This document shows positions 54,563 through 63,725 of a stretch of 64,000 nt of DNA, piece by piece. A model generated the notes under the pieces. It had not been told where the DNA came from. It saw only the letters and a program-made list of their open reading frames with translations, and searched no databases. Numbering within the stretch: the stretch's first letter is position 1; the number at the start of each line of letters is the position of its first letter. The translations under genes were made by a program, and so were the position numbers. Source of the DNA: Bordetella pseudohinzii (lineage in GTDB: Bacteria > Pseudomonadota > Gammaproteobacteria > Burkholderiales > Burkholderiaceae_B); the NCBI RefSeq assembly GCF_000657795.2, contig NZ_JHEP02000004.1, positions 124,001 to 188,000 of the forward strand, read 5' to 3'.

Positions 54563-55834
54563 ATGAAGACCTTGTCCCAATCTGCCCTTGCTCCTACCGT
54601 ATTCTCCCGTCGCGTGATCCCGAGTGCCGTGCTGGCCGTCATGCTGGCCGCCTCGCTGCCGGCCGCCGCCCAGCAGCAGACCCCCGCCGCCGTGTCGCCC
54701 GCGACGTCCGTGGCCACGCCGGCCACGGCGGCACCGGCGGGCACGGCGGTGCCCGTGGGCGAGCTGGCCTCGGTGCCCGCGCCCACCGTCGCCGCGCGCG
54801 CCTGGATCACGGTTGATGTCAACAGCGGCCAAGTGCTGGCCGCCTCCAATCCCGACCAGAAGGTCGAGCCCGCCTCGCTCACCAAGATCATGACGGCCTA
54901 CGTCGTGTTCAACGCCCTCGATGAAAAACGCCTGACGCTGGAGCAGCAGGTGCCCGTGTCCGAGCACGCCTGGCGCACGGGCGGCTCGCGCATGTTCATC
55001 GAGCCGCGCAAGCCCGTGACCGCCGACGAGCTCATCCAGGGCATGATCGTGCAATCCGGCAATGACGCCTCGGTGGCGCTGGCCGAAGCCGTGGGCGGCA
55101 GCGAGTCCGCCTTCGCCGCGCTCATGAACGAACAGGCCGCGCGCCTGGGCATGAAGGGCACGCATTTCATGAATGCCACCGGCCTGCCCGACCCGCAGCA
55201 CATCACCACGGTGCGCGACCTGGCTACGCTGGCCACGCACCTGGTGGCCGATCATCCCGAGCACTACCACTACTACAAGCAAAAGAGCTACACCTACAAC
55301 AAGATCACGCAGCCCAACCGCAACCGCCTGCTGTGGGCCGATCCTTCGGTCGACGGCATGAAAACCGGCCATACCGATTCGGCCGGCTACTGCCTGGTGT
55401 CCACCGCCATGCGCGGCGACCGCCGCGTGCTCACCGTGCTGGTGGGCGCCGACAGCGAATCCACCCGCGCCGAAGAAAGCCTCAAGCTGCTGAACTGGAG
55501 CTTCCAGAACTTCGACACGGTCAAGCTCTACGACCAGAGCCAGCCCGGCCTGGAGGCGCGCGTCTGGGAAGGCAAGGCCGAAAACGTCAAGCTCGGCCCG
55601 CCCAACCCCATCTGGCTGGCCGTGCCGCGCGGCAAGGGCAGCGAGATCAAGCCCGTCGCCCAGCGCACCGACCCGCTGGTCGCGCCCTTGGCCAAGGGCC
55701 AGCAAGTGGGCACGCTGCAGCTCACCCTGGATGGCAAGGTCCTGCGGGTCGAACCCCTGGTCGTCCAGGAGGACGTCGAGCGCGCCGGTTTCTTTGGCCG
55801 CATGGCCGACACCGTCAGGCGCTGGTTCCAGTAA
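54563..55834 (+). CDS. D-alanyl-D-alanine carboxypeptidase (PBP5/6 family)
   Basis: 423 residues with a signal peptide (cut near ASLPAAAQ, about 37) and a low-complexity Ala/Thr/Pro linker. The transpeptidase-fold domain carries SxxK (SLTKIM), SxN (SGNDAS) and KTG (KTGHTD), and a C-terminal PBP5-like domain ends in an amphipathic anchor (RMADTVRRWFQ). It trims the terminal D-Ala of peptidoglycan side chains in the periplasm. The gene is followed by a D-amino acid aminotransferase and ybeD-lipB-lipA, recalling E. coli dacA-ybeD-lipB-lipA. Confidence 0.93.
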   Translation: MKTLSQSALAPTVFSRRVIPSAVLAVMLAASLPAAAQQQTPAAVSPATSVATPATAAPAGTAVPVGELASVPAPTVAARAWITVDVNSGQVLAASNPDQKVEPASLTKIMTAYVVFNALDEKRLTLEQQVPVSEHAWRTGGSRMFIEPRKPVTADELIQGMIVQSGNDASVALAEAVGGSESAFAALMNEQAARLGMKGTHFMNATGLPDPQHITTVRDLATLATHLVADHPEHYHYYKQKSYTYNKITQPNRNRLLWADPSVDGMKTGHTDSAGYCLVSTAMRGDRRVLTVLVGADSESTRAEESLKLLNWSFQNFDTVKLYDQSQPGLEARVWEGKAENVKLGPPNPIWLAVPRGKGSEIKPVAQRTDPLVAPLAKGQQVGTLQLTLDGKVLRVEPLVVQEDVERAGFFGRMADTVRRWFQ

Positions 55835-55937
55835 GCCCGCGCGCGCGGGTGTAAGCTATGTCCGGCATGTGAGCGGCGAACGGAAACCTCCGTTCGCCTC
55901 ATGGCCCAAGCGGTCACTTTCCTTCTAGGAGCTGTTC

Positions 55938-56804
55938 ATGATTCCGGGCATGCCGGGCGATAGCCTGGTGTATCTCAATGGCGAATTCACCCGCGCCGAC
56001 CAGGCCAAGATTTCGGTCCTGGATCGCGGTTTCATCTTTGGCGATGGCATCTACGAGGTCGTGCCGGCCTATCATGGCAAGGCCTTCCGCATGGCCGAGC
56101 ACCTCAACCGGCTCGAGCGCAGCCTGGCGGCCATCAGCATTCCCATGCCGATGGACCGCGCGGCCCTGACCGCCGTGATCGAGAAGCTCATCGCGGGCGC
56201 CGCCACCAAGGACTGCATCGTCTATCTGCAGATCACGCGCGGCGTCTACAAGCGCGATCATGCCTTTCCGGCCCAGGCCATCACGCCCACGGTCTTCGGC
56301 ATGGTCACGCCCTTGGTCGTGCCCTCGGCCCAGCAGCGCGAACAGGGCGTGGCGGTCGTGTCCATCAAGGACGAGCGCTGGCTGCATTGCGAAATCAAAT
56401 CGGTGTCGCTGCTGGGCAATGTGCTGGCCCGCCAGCAGGCCGTGGAGGCCGGCGTCGACGAAGTCATCCAATACCGCGACGGCTTTCTCACCGAAGGCTC
56501 GTCCAGCAATATCTGGGTCGTGCGCGGCGGCAAGCTCCTGGCGCCGCCCAAGAACAACCTTATCCTTGAAGGCATCCGCTACGGGCTCATGGCCGAATTG
56601 GCCGAGCAGGCCGGCGTGCCCTTCGAGGCGCGGCCTATCCCGCGCGCCGAAGTCGAAAGCGCCGACGAGGTGCTGGTGACGTCGGCCACCAAGGAAGTGC
56701 TGCCCGTGACGCGGATCGACGGCAAGCCGGTTGGGGATGGCAAGCCCGGCCCCGTTTATCGCCTATTGCGCGCGGGTTATGATGCCCGTATCGCCGCGCT
56801 CTGA
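55938..56804 (+). CDS. D-amino acid aminotransferase (fold type IV)
   Basis: 288 residues. Branched-chain/D-amino acid aminotransferase class: VYLNGEFTRADQAKISVLDRGFIFGDGIYEVV (read in two parts), RGVYKRDHAFP, the PLP lysine in EIKSVSLLGNVLARQ and EGSSSNIWVV. It could supply or degrade D-alanine and D-glutamate, fitting its place next to a DD-carboxypeptidase. Start behind CTAGGAGCTG. The 104-bp gap to the carboxypeptidase may hold a promoter. Confidence 0.9.
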   Translation: MIPGMPGDSLVYLNGEFTRADQAKISVLDRGFIFGDGIYEVVPAYHGKAFRMAEHLNRLERSLAAISIPMPMDRAALTAVIEKLIAGAATKDCIVYLQITRGVYKRDHAFPAQAITPTVFGMVTPLVVPSAQQREQGVAVVSIKDERWLHCEIKSVSLLGNVLARQQAVEAGVDEVIQYRDGFLTEGSSSNIWVVRGGKLLAPPKNNLILEGIRYGLMAELAEQAGVPFEARPIPRAEVESADEVLVTSATKEVLPVTRIDGKPVGDGKPGPVYRLLRAGYDARIAAL

Positions 56805-56858
56805 CCGCGGCCCCAGGCCGGATGGCCGGCGTGCCATCCGGCGGCGAGGCAAACGCTT

Positions 56859-57131
56859 ATGCATATTTCCCCCGAAGACTCCCTCATCGAATATCCGTCC
56901 GACTTTCCCATCAAGGTGATGGGCAAGCAGCACCCGGATTTCGCCCAGACCCTGACCGACGTCGTCCTGCAGTTCGACCCTGAGTTCGATCCGGCTTCGG
57001 TCGAGATGCGGCCCAGCAAGGGCGGCAATTATCTTGGCCTGACCTTCACCGTGCGGGCCGTCTCGCGCGAACAGCTCGACGCGCTGTACCGCGCGCTGCA
57101 CGGCCACCCCATGGTGTCCATCGTTCTGTAA
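56859..57131 (+). CDS. ybeD: YbeD-like DUF493 protein
   Basis: 90 residues, DUF493 (YbeD) fold: EYPSDFPIKVMG, KGGNYLGLTFTVRA and ALYRALHGHPMVSIVL at the C-terminus. It resembles small ACT-like regulatory domains. It lies 3 bp before lipB, as in E. coli, suggesting a link with lipoate metabolism, though its action is unknown. Confidence 0.93.
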   Translation: MHISPEDSLIEYPSDFPIKVMGKQHPDFAQTLTDVVLQFDPEFDPASVEMRPSKGGNYLGLTFTVRAVSREQLDALYRALHGHPMVSIVL

Positions 57132-57134
57132 GCC

Positions 57135-57800
57135 GTGGGCATGGATGTCAAGGTCGCCTGGCTCGCGCCCGGCGCCGGCTATGCGGATGTCTGGCAGGCC
57201 ATGCAGGCCTTCACGGCCAGCCGCGGGCCCGCGACGCGCGACGAGATCTGGCTGTGCGAGCATGCGCCCGTCTATACCCTCGGGCAGGCCGGGTTGGCCG
57301 AACATATCCTCAATCCCGCCGGCATCGAGGTGGTGCGCTGCGACCGCGGCGGCCAGGTGACCTATCATGGCCCGGGCCAGGTCGTGGCCTATAGCCTGTT
57401 CGACCTGCGCCGCGCCGGCCTGTATGTGCGCGACTATGTCGCGCTGCTCGAAGACGCCGCCATCGCCGTGCTGGACCAGGCCGGCATCGCGGCGCGGCGC
57501 AAGCCCGGAGCGCCGGGCGTCTATGTCGCGCAGCCCGGCGGCGAGCTGGCCAAGATTGCCGCGCTGGGCATCAAGATACGCAATGGATGCGCCTATCACG
57601 GCCTGGCCCTGAACGTGGCCATGGACCTGGCGCCTTTTTCCGGTATCAACCCCTGCGGGTACGAGGGCCTGCGCACCACGGACATGGCGTCCTGCGGCGC
57701 ATCCTGTAGCCTGCGCGATGCGGGCCAGGCCCTGGCGGATGAACTCGCCAGGCGGCTGGGCCAGCGGGCACGGGCGGCGGGCGCGCCGGTGCCGGGGTAG
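57135..57800 (+). CDS. lipB: Octanoyl-[ACP]:protein N-octanoyltransferase
   Basis: 221 residues. [23 protein letters not shown] is the LipB signature; the catalytic Cys is in [10 protein letters not shown] and Lys in KIAALGIKI. It moves octanoate from acyl carrier protein to lipoyl domains for LipA. GTG at 57135 or ATG two codons later is the start. Followed 56 bp later by lipA. Confidence 0.95.
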   Translation: MGMDVKVAWLAPGAGYADVWQAMQAFTASRGPATRDEIWLCEHAPVYTLGQAGLAEHILNPAGIEVVRCDRGGQVTYHGPGQVVAYSLFDLRRAGLYVRDYVALLEDAAIAVLDQAGIAARRKPGAPGVYVAQPGGELAKIAALGIKIRNGCAYHGLALNVAMDLAPFSGINPCGYEGLRTTDMASCGASCSLRDAGQALADELARRLGQRARAAGAPVPG

Positions 57801-57856
57801 TAAAATGCCGTTTTTGTTTCCGGCCGCCGCGTCCGAGGCGGTCCAGAAGGTGTCCC

Positions 57857-58852
57857 ATGTCCACGCCGCTTGATGCCCCCTCGAACGACACCAGCGCCAG
57901 CGCTGTGTCCGCCTACGATCCGACGCAAAAGCAGAAATCGCAGGCCAAGACGGCGCGCATTCCCATCAAGGTGATTCCGGCCGAGCGCCTGAAGAAACCC
58001 GAGTGGATCCGCGTGCGCGCCGCGGCGCCGGGCTCGCGCTTCTATGACATCAAGCGCATCCTGCGCGAGCACAACCTGCACACGGTGTGCGAAGAAGCCT
58101 CCTGCCCCAATATCGGCGAGTGCTTCGGCAAGGGCACGGCTACGTTCATGATCATGGGCGACAAGTGCACGCGCCGCTGCCCCTTCTGTGATGTGGGTCA
58201 TGGCCGCCCCGATCCGCTGGACGCGCAAGAGCCGGAGAACCTCGCGCGCACCATCGCCGCGCTCAAGCTTTCCTACGTCGTCATCACCTCGGTGGACCGC
58301 GACGACCTGCGCGATGGCGGCGCGGCGCATTTCGTCGAATGCATCACCAAGATCCGCGAACTCTCTCCCGCGACCCGCATCGAGGTGCTGGTGCCGGACT
58401 TCCGCGGCCGCCTGGATCGCGCGCTGGGCATACTCAATGCCGGCCCGCCCGACGTGATGAACCACAACCTCGAAACCGTGCCCCGCCTGTACAAGCAGGC
58501 GCGCCCGGGGTCGGATTACCTGCATTCGCTCAAGCTGCTGGCCGAGTTCAAGGCCCTGCATCCTGATGTGCCGACCAAGTCCGGCCTCATGCTGGGCCTG
58601 GGCGAGACCGACGAAGAAATCCTCGAGGTCATGCGCGATATGCGCGCGCACAACGTGGACATGATCACCATCGGCCAATATCTGCAGCCGTCCGAGCACC
58701 ATCTGCCGGTGCTGCGCTATGTGCACCCGGACACCTTTGCCATGTTCGAGCGCGAAGCCTATGCCATGGGCTTCAGCCACGCGGCCGTGGGCGCCATGGT
58801 GCGTTCTTCCTACCATGCCGATGAACAGGCGCACGCCGCGGGCGTGAACTGA
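57857..58852 (+). CDS. lipA: Lipoyl synthase
   Basis: 331 residues. The auxiliary 4Fe-4S cluster uses [12 protein letters not shown], the radical-SAM cluster [10 protein letters not shown], and the terminal serine ligand is in RSSYHADEQ. It inserts two sulfurs into octanoyl-lipoyl domains. The Lys- and Gln-rich N-terminus before residue 45 is an extension over the conserved core. Last gene of the ybeD-lipB-lipA run, followed by a short hairpin terminator. Confidence 0.96.
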   Translation: MSTPLDAPSNDTSASAVSAYDPTQKQKSQAKTARIPIKVIPAERLKKPEWIRVRAAAPGSRFYDIKRILREHNLHTVCEEASCPNIGECFGKGTATFMIMGDKCTRRCPFCDVGHGRPDPLDAQEPENLARTIAALKLSYVVITSVDRDDLRDGGAAHFVECITKIRELSPATRIEVLVPDFRGRLDRALGILNAGPPDVMNHNLETVPRLYKQARPGSDYLHSLKLLAEFKALHPDVPTKSGLMLGLGETDEEILEVMRDMRAHNVDMITIGQYLQPSEHHLPVLRYVHPDTFAMFEREAYAMGFSHAAVGAMVRSSYHADEQAHAAGVN

Positions 58853-58856
58853 CCCG

Positions 58857-58876
58857 CGCCCCGCAAGGGGCGTTTT
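58857..58876 (+). terminator. Short terminator after lipA
   Basis: CGCCCC (58857-58862), loop GCAA, GGGGCG (58867-58872), then TTTT. The stem is only 6 bp and the T-run short, so termination is likely partial; it lies 4 bp after the lipA stop. Confidence 0.6.
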
Positions 58877-58881
58877 GCATT

Positions 58882-59445
58882 TCAGTCGGCGGTTTTGCGC
58901 GAGTGGCGGCTGCTCCAATAGACATCGGATTGGCCTGCCGCCTGGTTGAGGTAGCGGGCCAGCACAAACATCAGGTCGGAGCTGCGGTTCAGGTACTGGC
59001 GCAGCGGCGCGTTGACCTCGGCCTGGGCGGCCAGCGTGATCACCGAGCGTTCGGCGCGGCGGGCCGCCGTGCGGGCCAGGTGCGCCAGCGCCGAGGCGCG
59101 CGAGCCGCCGGGCAGGATGAATTCGCGCAGGGCGGGCAGGGCGGCGTTGTAGAAGGCCAGGCGCGCATCCAGGAAGGCGACCTGGTCTTCGGCGAGCGCG
59201 ACGTGCCCGGGGATGCAGAGTTCGGCGCCCATGTCGAAAAGATCATGCTGCATGGTCAGCAGATCGGACGACACAACATCGGGCAGCGCTTCGCAGCGCA
59301 GCAGACCCAGCGCGCTATTGAATTCATCCACATCGCCCAGCGCGATGATGCGGGCGTCATCCTTGGCGACGCGGCTGCCGTCGCCCAGTCCGGTGGTGCC
59401 ATCATCCCCGGTGCGGGTGGCGATGACGGAGAGGCGGTTGGCCAT
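58882..59445 (-). CDS. Cob(I)alamin adenosyltransferase (PduO type)
   Basis: 187 residues, PduO-type ATP:corrinoid adenosyltransferase: TRTGDDGTTGLGDGSRVAKDD at the N-terminus, GDVDEFNSALGLLR, QHDLFDMGAELC, FILPGGSRASALAHLARTAARRAER and LNRSSDLMFVLARYLN. It makes adenosylcobalamin. Monocistronic; no cobalamin riboswitch or other cob gene is adjacent. Converges with lipA across 29 bp. Confidence 0.93.
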   Translation of the reverse strand: MANRLSVIATRTGDDGTTGLGDGSRVAKDDARIIALGDVDEFNSALGLLRCEALPDVVSSDLLTMQHDLFDMGAELCIPGHVALAEDQVAFLDARLAFYNAALPALREFILPGGSRASALAHLARTAARRAERSVITLAAQAEVNAPLRQYLNRSSDLMFVLARYLNQAAGQSDVYWSSRHSRKTAD

Positions 59446-59618
59446 GGCGGAGTCCTTGTGAATGCGGGGGCGGGGCCCGCTATTCTAGGGCACGCAGCGG
59501 ATTGTCATGAATGTTGCGAATCGCAGTGCTTGGCTGCGTTTGGTGCGGATCGAAGGCGCCCTGATCGCGGTATTCTTGAGCTGCGGGCCCCAGTCCGGGC
59601 CCGGCAGGAGATTTTATT

Positions 59619-59924
59619 ATGGCGTTTTCGCGCAAACACACCATGTCCATGGCCATGACGACGGCCATGGCCTTCGTCAGCCTGGCCAGCCCCCAGGTCC
59701 TGGCGCAGTCCGCCCAGGCCAGCGGCGAGGTCAGGCGGGTCGACGCTTCGGCGGGCACGGTCACGCTCAAGCATGACGCGATCGCCGCCCTGGACCTGCC
59801 CGCCATGACCCTGGTCTACCAGGCCGCGCCGGCGCTCTTGAACAATATCAAGCCTGGCGACAAAGTCCGGTTCACCGCGACCCGCAAGGACGGCAAGTAC
59901 GTGGTGACCGAGATTTCGAAGTAA
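59619..59924 (+). CDS. CusF-like periplasmic copper-binding protein with altered ligands
   Basis: 101 residues with a signal peptide (cut near VLAQ, about 30) and a CusF_Ec-type OB fold (SGEVRRVDASAGTVTLKHD; LPAMTLVYQA; IKPGDKVRF). Against the E. coli CusF ligands His36, Trp44, Met47 and Met49, this protein has H52, L60, M63 and L65, so Trp and one Met are replaced. Copper handling is therefore uncertain. Start behind CAGGAGATTTT. Not next to a cus efflux gene. Confidence 0.82.
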   Translation: MAFSRKHTMSMAMTTAMAFVSLASPQVLAQSAQASGEVRRVDASAGTVTLKHDAIAALDLPAMTLVYQAAPALLNNIKPGDKVRFTATRKDGKYVVTEISK

Positions 59925-59937
59925 GCAGCGTTCGGGC

Positions 59938-59967
59938 AAAAAAAACCCGGCCGGGCGGCCGGGGTTT
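59938..59967 (-). terminator. Rho-independent terminator of hslVU
   Basis: On the minus strand a 7-bp GC stem (59946-59952 with 59957-59963), extended by A-T pairs, is followed by eight T. It lies 18 bp past the hslU stop. Read on the plus strand it may also slow transcription from the CusF-like gene. Confidence 0.82.
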
Positions 59968-59984
59968 GGCGGCGGCGCGTGCTG

Positions 59985-61319
59985 TCAGAGCACGTAGCGC
60001 GCCAGGTCCTGGCTGGCCGCGGCTTCGGAGAGCTGCGACTCCACATAGGCCGCATCGATCTTCACGCTGCGGCCGCTGCTGGCGGTGGCGTCGAAGGACA
60101 ACTCTTCGAGCAGCTTTTCCATCACGGTGTACAGGCGGCGGGCGCCGATGTTCTCGGTGCGCTCGTTGACCGAGAAGGCCAGCTCGGCCAGGCGCTTGAT
60201 GCCCTCCTCGGTGAACTCCAGGTGCACGTCTTCGGTGGCCAGCAGGGCCGAATACTGCTTGACCAGCGAGGCATCGGTTTCCGACAGGATGCGCACGAAA
60301 TCCTCGGCCGACAGCGAGTCCAGCTCGACGCGGATCGGGAAACGGCCCTGCAGCTCGGGGATCAGGTCCGAGGGGCGCGACAGATGGAAGGCGCCCGAGG
60401 CAATGAAGAGGATGTGGTCGGTGCGCACCATGCCGTAGCGGGTGTTGACCGTGGTGCCTTCGACCAGCGGCAGCAGGTCGCGCTGCACGCCCTGGCGCGA
60501 CACATCGGCGCCGCCGCTTTCCTGGCGGGCGGCGATCTTGTCGATCTCATCCAGAAAAACGATGCCGTTCTGCTCCACATTGGCGATGGCCGCGGCGCGC
60601 AGATCGTCTTCGTTGACGCGCTTGCCCGCTTCTTCCTCGACGATGAGCTTGAAGGCTTCCTTGACCTTGATCTTCTTGGGCTTGGTCTTGTCGCGCGACA
60701 GGCCGGCGAACATGCCGCGCAGCTGCTCGGCCATTTCTTCCATGCCGGGCGGCGTCATGACATCGAGCTGAGGCATGGGCTGGGCGATCTCGATTTCGAT
60801 CTCGAGATCATCCAACGAGCCCTCGCGCAGGCGCTTGCGGAAAGTCTGGCGCGTGGTGTTGCCGTCGTCGCGCTGCGGTTCGCCCATGGCATTGCGGGCC
60901 GGCGGCACCAGCGCATCCAGGATGCGGTCTTCGGCGGCGTCTTCGGCATGGCTGCGCACGCGGCGCATTTCGAGTTCGCGCGTCTGCTTGATCGAATATT
61001 CGGTCAGGTCGCGGATGATGGTGTCGACGTCGCGGCCCACATAGCCCACTTCGGTGAACTTGGTGGCCTCAATCTTGATGAAGGGCGCATTGGCCAGCTT
61101 GGCCAGGCGGCGGGCGATCTCGGTCTTGCCCACGCCGGTCGGGCCGATCATCAGGATGTTCTTGGGATGGATTTCGTGGCGCAGGGGTTCGGCGACCTGC
61201 TGGCGGCGCCAGCGGTTGCGCAAGGCCACGGCCACCGCGCGCTTGGCGCGGTTCTGGCCGATGATGTATTTGTCGAGTTCGGAGACGATCTCTCCGGGCG
61301 TCATGGTCGATGCGGACAT
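59985..61319 (-). CDS. hslU: ATP-dependent protease ATPase subunit HslU
   Basis: 444 residues, AAA+ unfoldase: Walker [10 protein letters not shown], pore motif EVGYVGRDV, Walker [11 protein letters not shown], and a C-terminus ending in LARYVL that docks into HslV. The I-domain (about 110-240) is of usual length. Forms a hexamer on HslV. 26 bp after hslV; one operon under a heat-shock promoter. Confidence 0.97.
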   Translation of the reverse strand: MSASTMTPGEIVSELDKYIIGQNRAKRAVAVALRNRWRRQQVAEPLRHEIHPKNILMIGPTGVGKTEIARRLAKLANAPFIKIEATKFTEVGYVGRDVDTIIRDLTEYSIKQTRELEMRRVRSHAEDAAEDRILDALVPPARNAMGEPQRDDGNTTRQTFRKRLREGSLDDLEIEIEIAQPMPQLDVMTPPGMEEMAEQLRGMFAGLSRDKTKPKKIKVKEAFKLIVEEEAGKRVNEDDLRAAAIANVEQNGIVFLDEIDKIAARQESGGADVSRQGVQRDLLPLVEGTTVNTRYGMVRTDHILFIASGAFHLSRPSDLIPELQGRFPIRVELDSLSAEDFVRILSETDASLVKQYSALLATEDVHLEFTEEGIKRLAELAFSVNERTENIGARRLYTVMEKLLEELSFDATASSGRSVKIDAAYVESQLSEAAASQDLARYVL

Positions 61320-61345
61320 GGCTTGGGTCCTCGGGCCGTGCGGCG

Positions 61346-61885
61346 TCAGCCGCCCAGCGTTTCAATCACGTGATTCTGATTCGTGTAGATGCACAGGTCG
61401 CCGGCGATCTCCAGCGACTGCTTGACGATGGCTTCCGGCGGCAGCTCCGTGTTGCGCAGCAGGGCCAGCGCGGCCGATTGCGCATAGGCGCCGCCCGAAC
61501 CGATGGCGGCCAGGCCATGCTCGGGCTCCAGCACGTCGCCGTTGCCGGTGAGCACCAGGGTGTGTTCGACGTCGGCCACGATCAGCATGGCTTCGAGACG
61601 GCGCAGCACGCGGTCGGTGCGCCAGTCGCGCGTGAGCTCGACGGCGGCGCGCATCAGGTGGCCTTGGTGTTTTTCCAGCTTGGCCTCGAAACGCTCTTGC
61701 AGCGTGAAGGCGTCGGCGGTGGCGCCGGCGAAGCCCGCGAGCACCTTGTCATGGTAGAGGCGGCGGATCTTGCGTGCCGTGCCCTTGATGACGATATTGC
61801 CCAGGGTCACCTGGCCGTCTCCGCCCAGTGCGACATGGTTGCCGCGGCGGACGCACACAATGGTGGTGGCGTGAAATTGTTCCAT
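61346..61885 (-). CDS. hslV: ATP-dependent protease peptidase subunit HslV
   Basis: 179 residues. Threonine peptidase: [12 protein letters not shown], where Thr7 should be the N-terminal nucleophile after removal of the six-residue MEQFHA propeptide; most HslV begin directly MTT. Other marks are [22 protein letters not shown] and [12 protein letters not shown]. Assembles as a double hexamer capped by HslU. Start at 61885 with AGGAAGG upstream. Confidence 0.97.
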   Translation of the reverse strand: MEQFHATTIVCVRRGNHVALGGDGQVTLGNIVIKGTARKIRRLYHDKVLAGFAGATADAFTLQERFEAKLEKHQGHLMRAAVELTRDWRTDRVLRRLEAMLIVADVEHTLVLTGNGDVLEPEHGLAAIGSGGAYAQSAALALLRNTELPPEAIVKQSLEIAGDLCIYTNQNHVIETLGG

Positions 61886-61908
61886 GCTTTCCTTCCTTTG
61901 AAGGACGT

Positions 61909-61937
61909 ATCTGGGGGCGCCCGTCCTGCATTTCAAG
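61909..61937 (-). promoter_or_regulatory. Heat-shock (sigma32) promoter of hslVU
   Basis: Minus strand CTTGAAA (61931-61937), 14-bp spacer, CCCCAGAT (61909-61916). The RpoH consensus is CTTGAAA, 11-16 bp, CCCCATNT, so only one base of the fixed part differs. It lies 24 bp before hslV. Confidence 0.85.
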
Positions 61938-61977
61938 GCTGCGCCAGCAGCGGCCCTTTTTTTATCCAGGGGGCGCC

Positions 61978-62016
61978 AAAGAAAAAGGGCCATGCCGGTT
62001 TTCACCAGCATAGCCC
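61978..62016 (-). terminator. Rho-independent terminator of dksA
   Basis: Minus-strand 13-bp stem with two wobbles (61987-61999 with 62004-62016), GAAA loop, followed by TTTTTCTTT. It starts 22 bp after the dksA stop and insulates hslVU. Confidence 0.9.
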
Positions 62017-62037
62017 CTCGTCGGTCCTGCGGACAGC

Positions 62038-62502
62038 TTAGTCGCCGTAGAGTTTCTGGCGCATTTCGCGGCGCTCCTGGGCTTCCAGCGACAGCGTGGC
62101 GGTCGGGCGGGCCAGCAGACGCGGAATGCCGATGGGTTCGCCGGTTTCCTCACACCAGCCGTATTCGCCGCTATCGATGCGGGCGATGGCCTGCTGCACC
62201 TTTTTCAGGAGCTTGCGTTCGCGGTCGCGCGTGCGCAGTTCCAGGGCATGTTCTTCTTCGATGGTGGCGCGGTCGGCCGGATCGGGCACGAATTGCGTTT
62301 CGCGCAAGTGCTCGGTGGTCTCCCCGGCATTGGCCAGGATGTCCTGTTCGAGTTGTTTGAGCCGCTCTTTGAAGAACGCCAGCTGGCGTTCGTTCATATA
62401 GTCGGACTCGGGCATGGCCAGCAATTCTTCTTCGCTGGGCAGATCAATCGCCGTATCGCTCGTCGACTTGCTTGATTTCTTGGTTGCTGCCTTCGTAGCC
62501 AT
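62038..62502 (-). CDS. dksA: RNA polymerase-binding transcription factor DksA, zinc-poor form
   Basis: 154 residues. Coiled-coil with the tip motif DxxDxA (D74, D77, A79) intact, so function with ppGpp is expected. The zinc finger keeps only C117: the other three positions are T120, S138 and A141 ([20 protein letters not shown]). The globular fold must then hold without zinc, as reported for other low-cysteine DksA proteins. An N-terminal Lys/Ser-rich tail of 15 residues precedes the core. Start follows GGAGTG. Confidence 0.95.
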   Translation of the reverse strand: MATKAATKKSSKSTSDTAIDLPSEEELLAMPESDYMNERQLAFFKERLKQLEQDILANAGETTEHLRETQFVPDPADRATIEEEHALELRTRDRERKLLKKVQQAIARIDSGEYGWCEETGEPIGIPRLLARPTATLSLEAQERREMRQKLYGD

Positions 62503-62531
62503 GAAAACACTCCACTATGAATCAATCCGCA

Positions 62532-62551
62532 GCGGCATCCTCGGATGCCGC
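62532..62551 (-). other. Leader hairpin upstream of dksA
   Basis: A perfect 8-bp stem (62532-62539 with 62544-62551) with a 4-nt loop begins 30 bp before the dksA start. It would form in the dksA 5' leader. Role unknown; no T-run follows. Confidence 0.4.
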
Positions 62552-62621
62552 CCGGCAGGCCTGTTGTGTACTGGCGCTAAGGTTTTCCTTGCAGTACGGT
62601 TCTACGGGTCCGGGACGGGCG

Positions 62622-63725
62622 TCAGCCCACCAGGCACTGTTCAAGGCCGCGGGTGAAAATCTCCTGCGGCAGTTTGCGGCCGATGAAGACCATCTTGGTG
62701 GACGGCTTCTCGGCGGCGGTCCAGGGTTTGCCGGGCTCGGCGCCCATCATCATGTGCACGCCCTGGAACAGCATGCGGCGGTTGATGCCCTTCATGTACA
62801 AGATACCCTTGTAGCGCATCAGGTCCGGGCCGTACACCTGCACCACGCCGCCCAGGAATTCTTCCAGGCGGGCCGGATCGAAGGGCTTGTTCGAGCGGAA
62901 CACGAAGGCGCCGATCTCGTCGTCGTGCTGGTGGTGATGATGGTGATGGCCGTGGCCGCAATGCGCGCCGCATTCGCCTTCGTGATCATGGTCATGGCCG
63001 TGATCATGGTCGTGGTGGTCGTGCGCATGCTTGGCATCCGGGTGCTCGTCGGCCAGGAAGTCCGGGTCGATGTCCAGGATGGAATTCAGGTTGAAGCCGC
63101 TGATGTCGATGATGGACTTCAGGTCGACCTCGCCGAAATGCACCGGCGTGATCGGCGCGCGCGGGTTGATGCGCAGCAGGCGGGCACGCAGGGCTTCATA
63201 GTCGGCGTCGTTGACCAGGTCGCGCTTGGAGACCAGGATGCGGTCGGCGAAACCGACCTGCTTCTGGGCTTCGGTCTGGGCGTCGAGCGTGGCCATGCCG
63301 TGCTTGGCGTCGACCACCGTCACCACCGCGTCCAGGCGGTAGTACTCGGCGATGTCGTCGTCCATGAAGAAGGTCTGGCACACCGGGCCGGGGTTGGCCA
63401 TGCCGGTGGTCTCGATGATGACGCGCTCGAAGGCAAGCTGGCCGGCCTCGCGCTTGACGCGCAGCTCGTTGAGCGTGCGCATCAGGTCGCCGCGCACCGT
63501 GCAGCAGACGCAGCCGTTGGACAGCTCGATGATTTCCTCATCGCGGTCCTGCACCAGCAGATCGTTGTCGATGCTCTCGGGCCCGAATTCGTTTTCGATG
63601 ACGGCGACGCGGCGGCCATGGAATTCGGTGAGGATGCGCTTGAGCAGGGTGGTCTTGCCTGCACCGAGAAAGCCGGTGAGGATCGTGACGGGAACCATTT
63701 TGTCCAAACTGCGCGGGGTGTTCAT
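62622..63725 (-). CDS. CobW/YjiA-family GTPase metallochaperone (COG0523)
   Basis: 367 residues. P-loop TGFLGAGKTT (18-26), metal-binding CxCC at 72-75 (NGCVCC), Walker B ETTGMANP and base motif SKRDL. A histidine-rich run lies near 230-270 (HDHHDHDHGHDHDHEG), then a CobW C-terminal domain. Such proteins deliver Zn, Co or other metals to enzymes. The His run favours zinc or cobalt/nickel storage. No Zur-like site or cobalamin riboswitch is visible in the 275 bp upstream. ATG 63725 is used; ATG ten codons in is possible. Confidence 0.92.
   Translation of the reverse strand: MNTPRSLDKMVPVTILTGFLGAGKTTLLKRILTEFHGRRVAVIENEFGPESIDNDLLVQDRDEEIIELSNGCVCCTVRGDLMRTLNELRVKREAGQLAFERVIIETTGMANPGPVCQTFFMDDDIAEYYRLDAVVTVVDAKHGMATLDAQTEAQKQVGFADRILVSKRDLVNDADYEALRARLLRINPRAPITPVHFGEVDLKSIIDISGFNLNSILDIDPDFLADEHPDAKHAHDHHDHDHGHDHDHEGECGAHCGHGHHHHHHQHDDEIGAFVFRSNKPFDPARLEEFLGGVVQVYGPDLMRYKGILYMKGINRRMLFQGVHMMMGAEPGKPWTAAEKPSTKMVFIGRKLPQEIFTRGLEQCLVG

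Noticed and set aside
62622-63725. Cobalt chelatase subunit CobW of B12 synthesis
   Set aside because: No other cobalamin synthesis gene is adjacent and the CxCC plus His-rich layout fits the general COG0523 metallochaperones.
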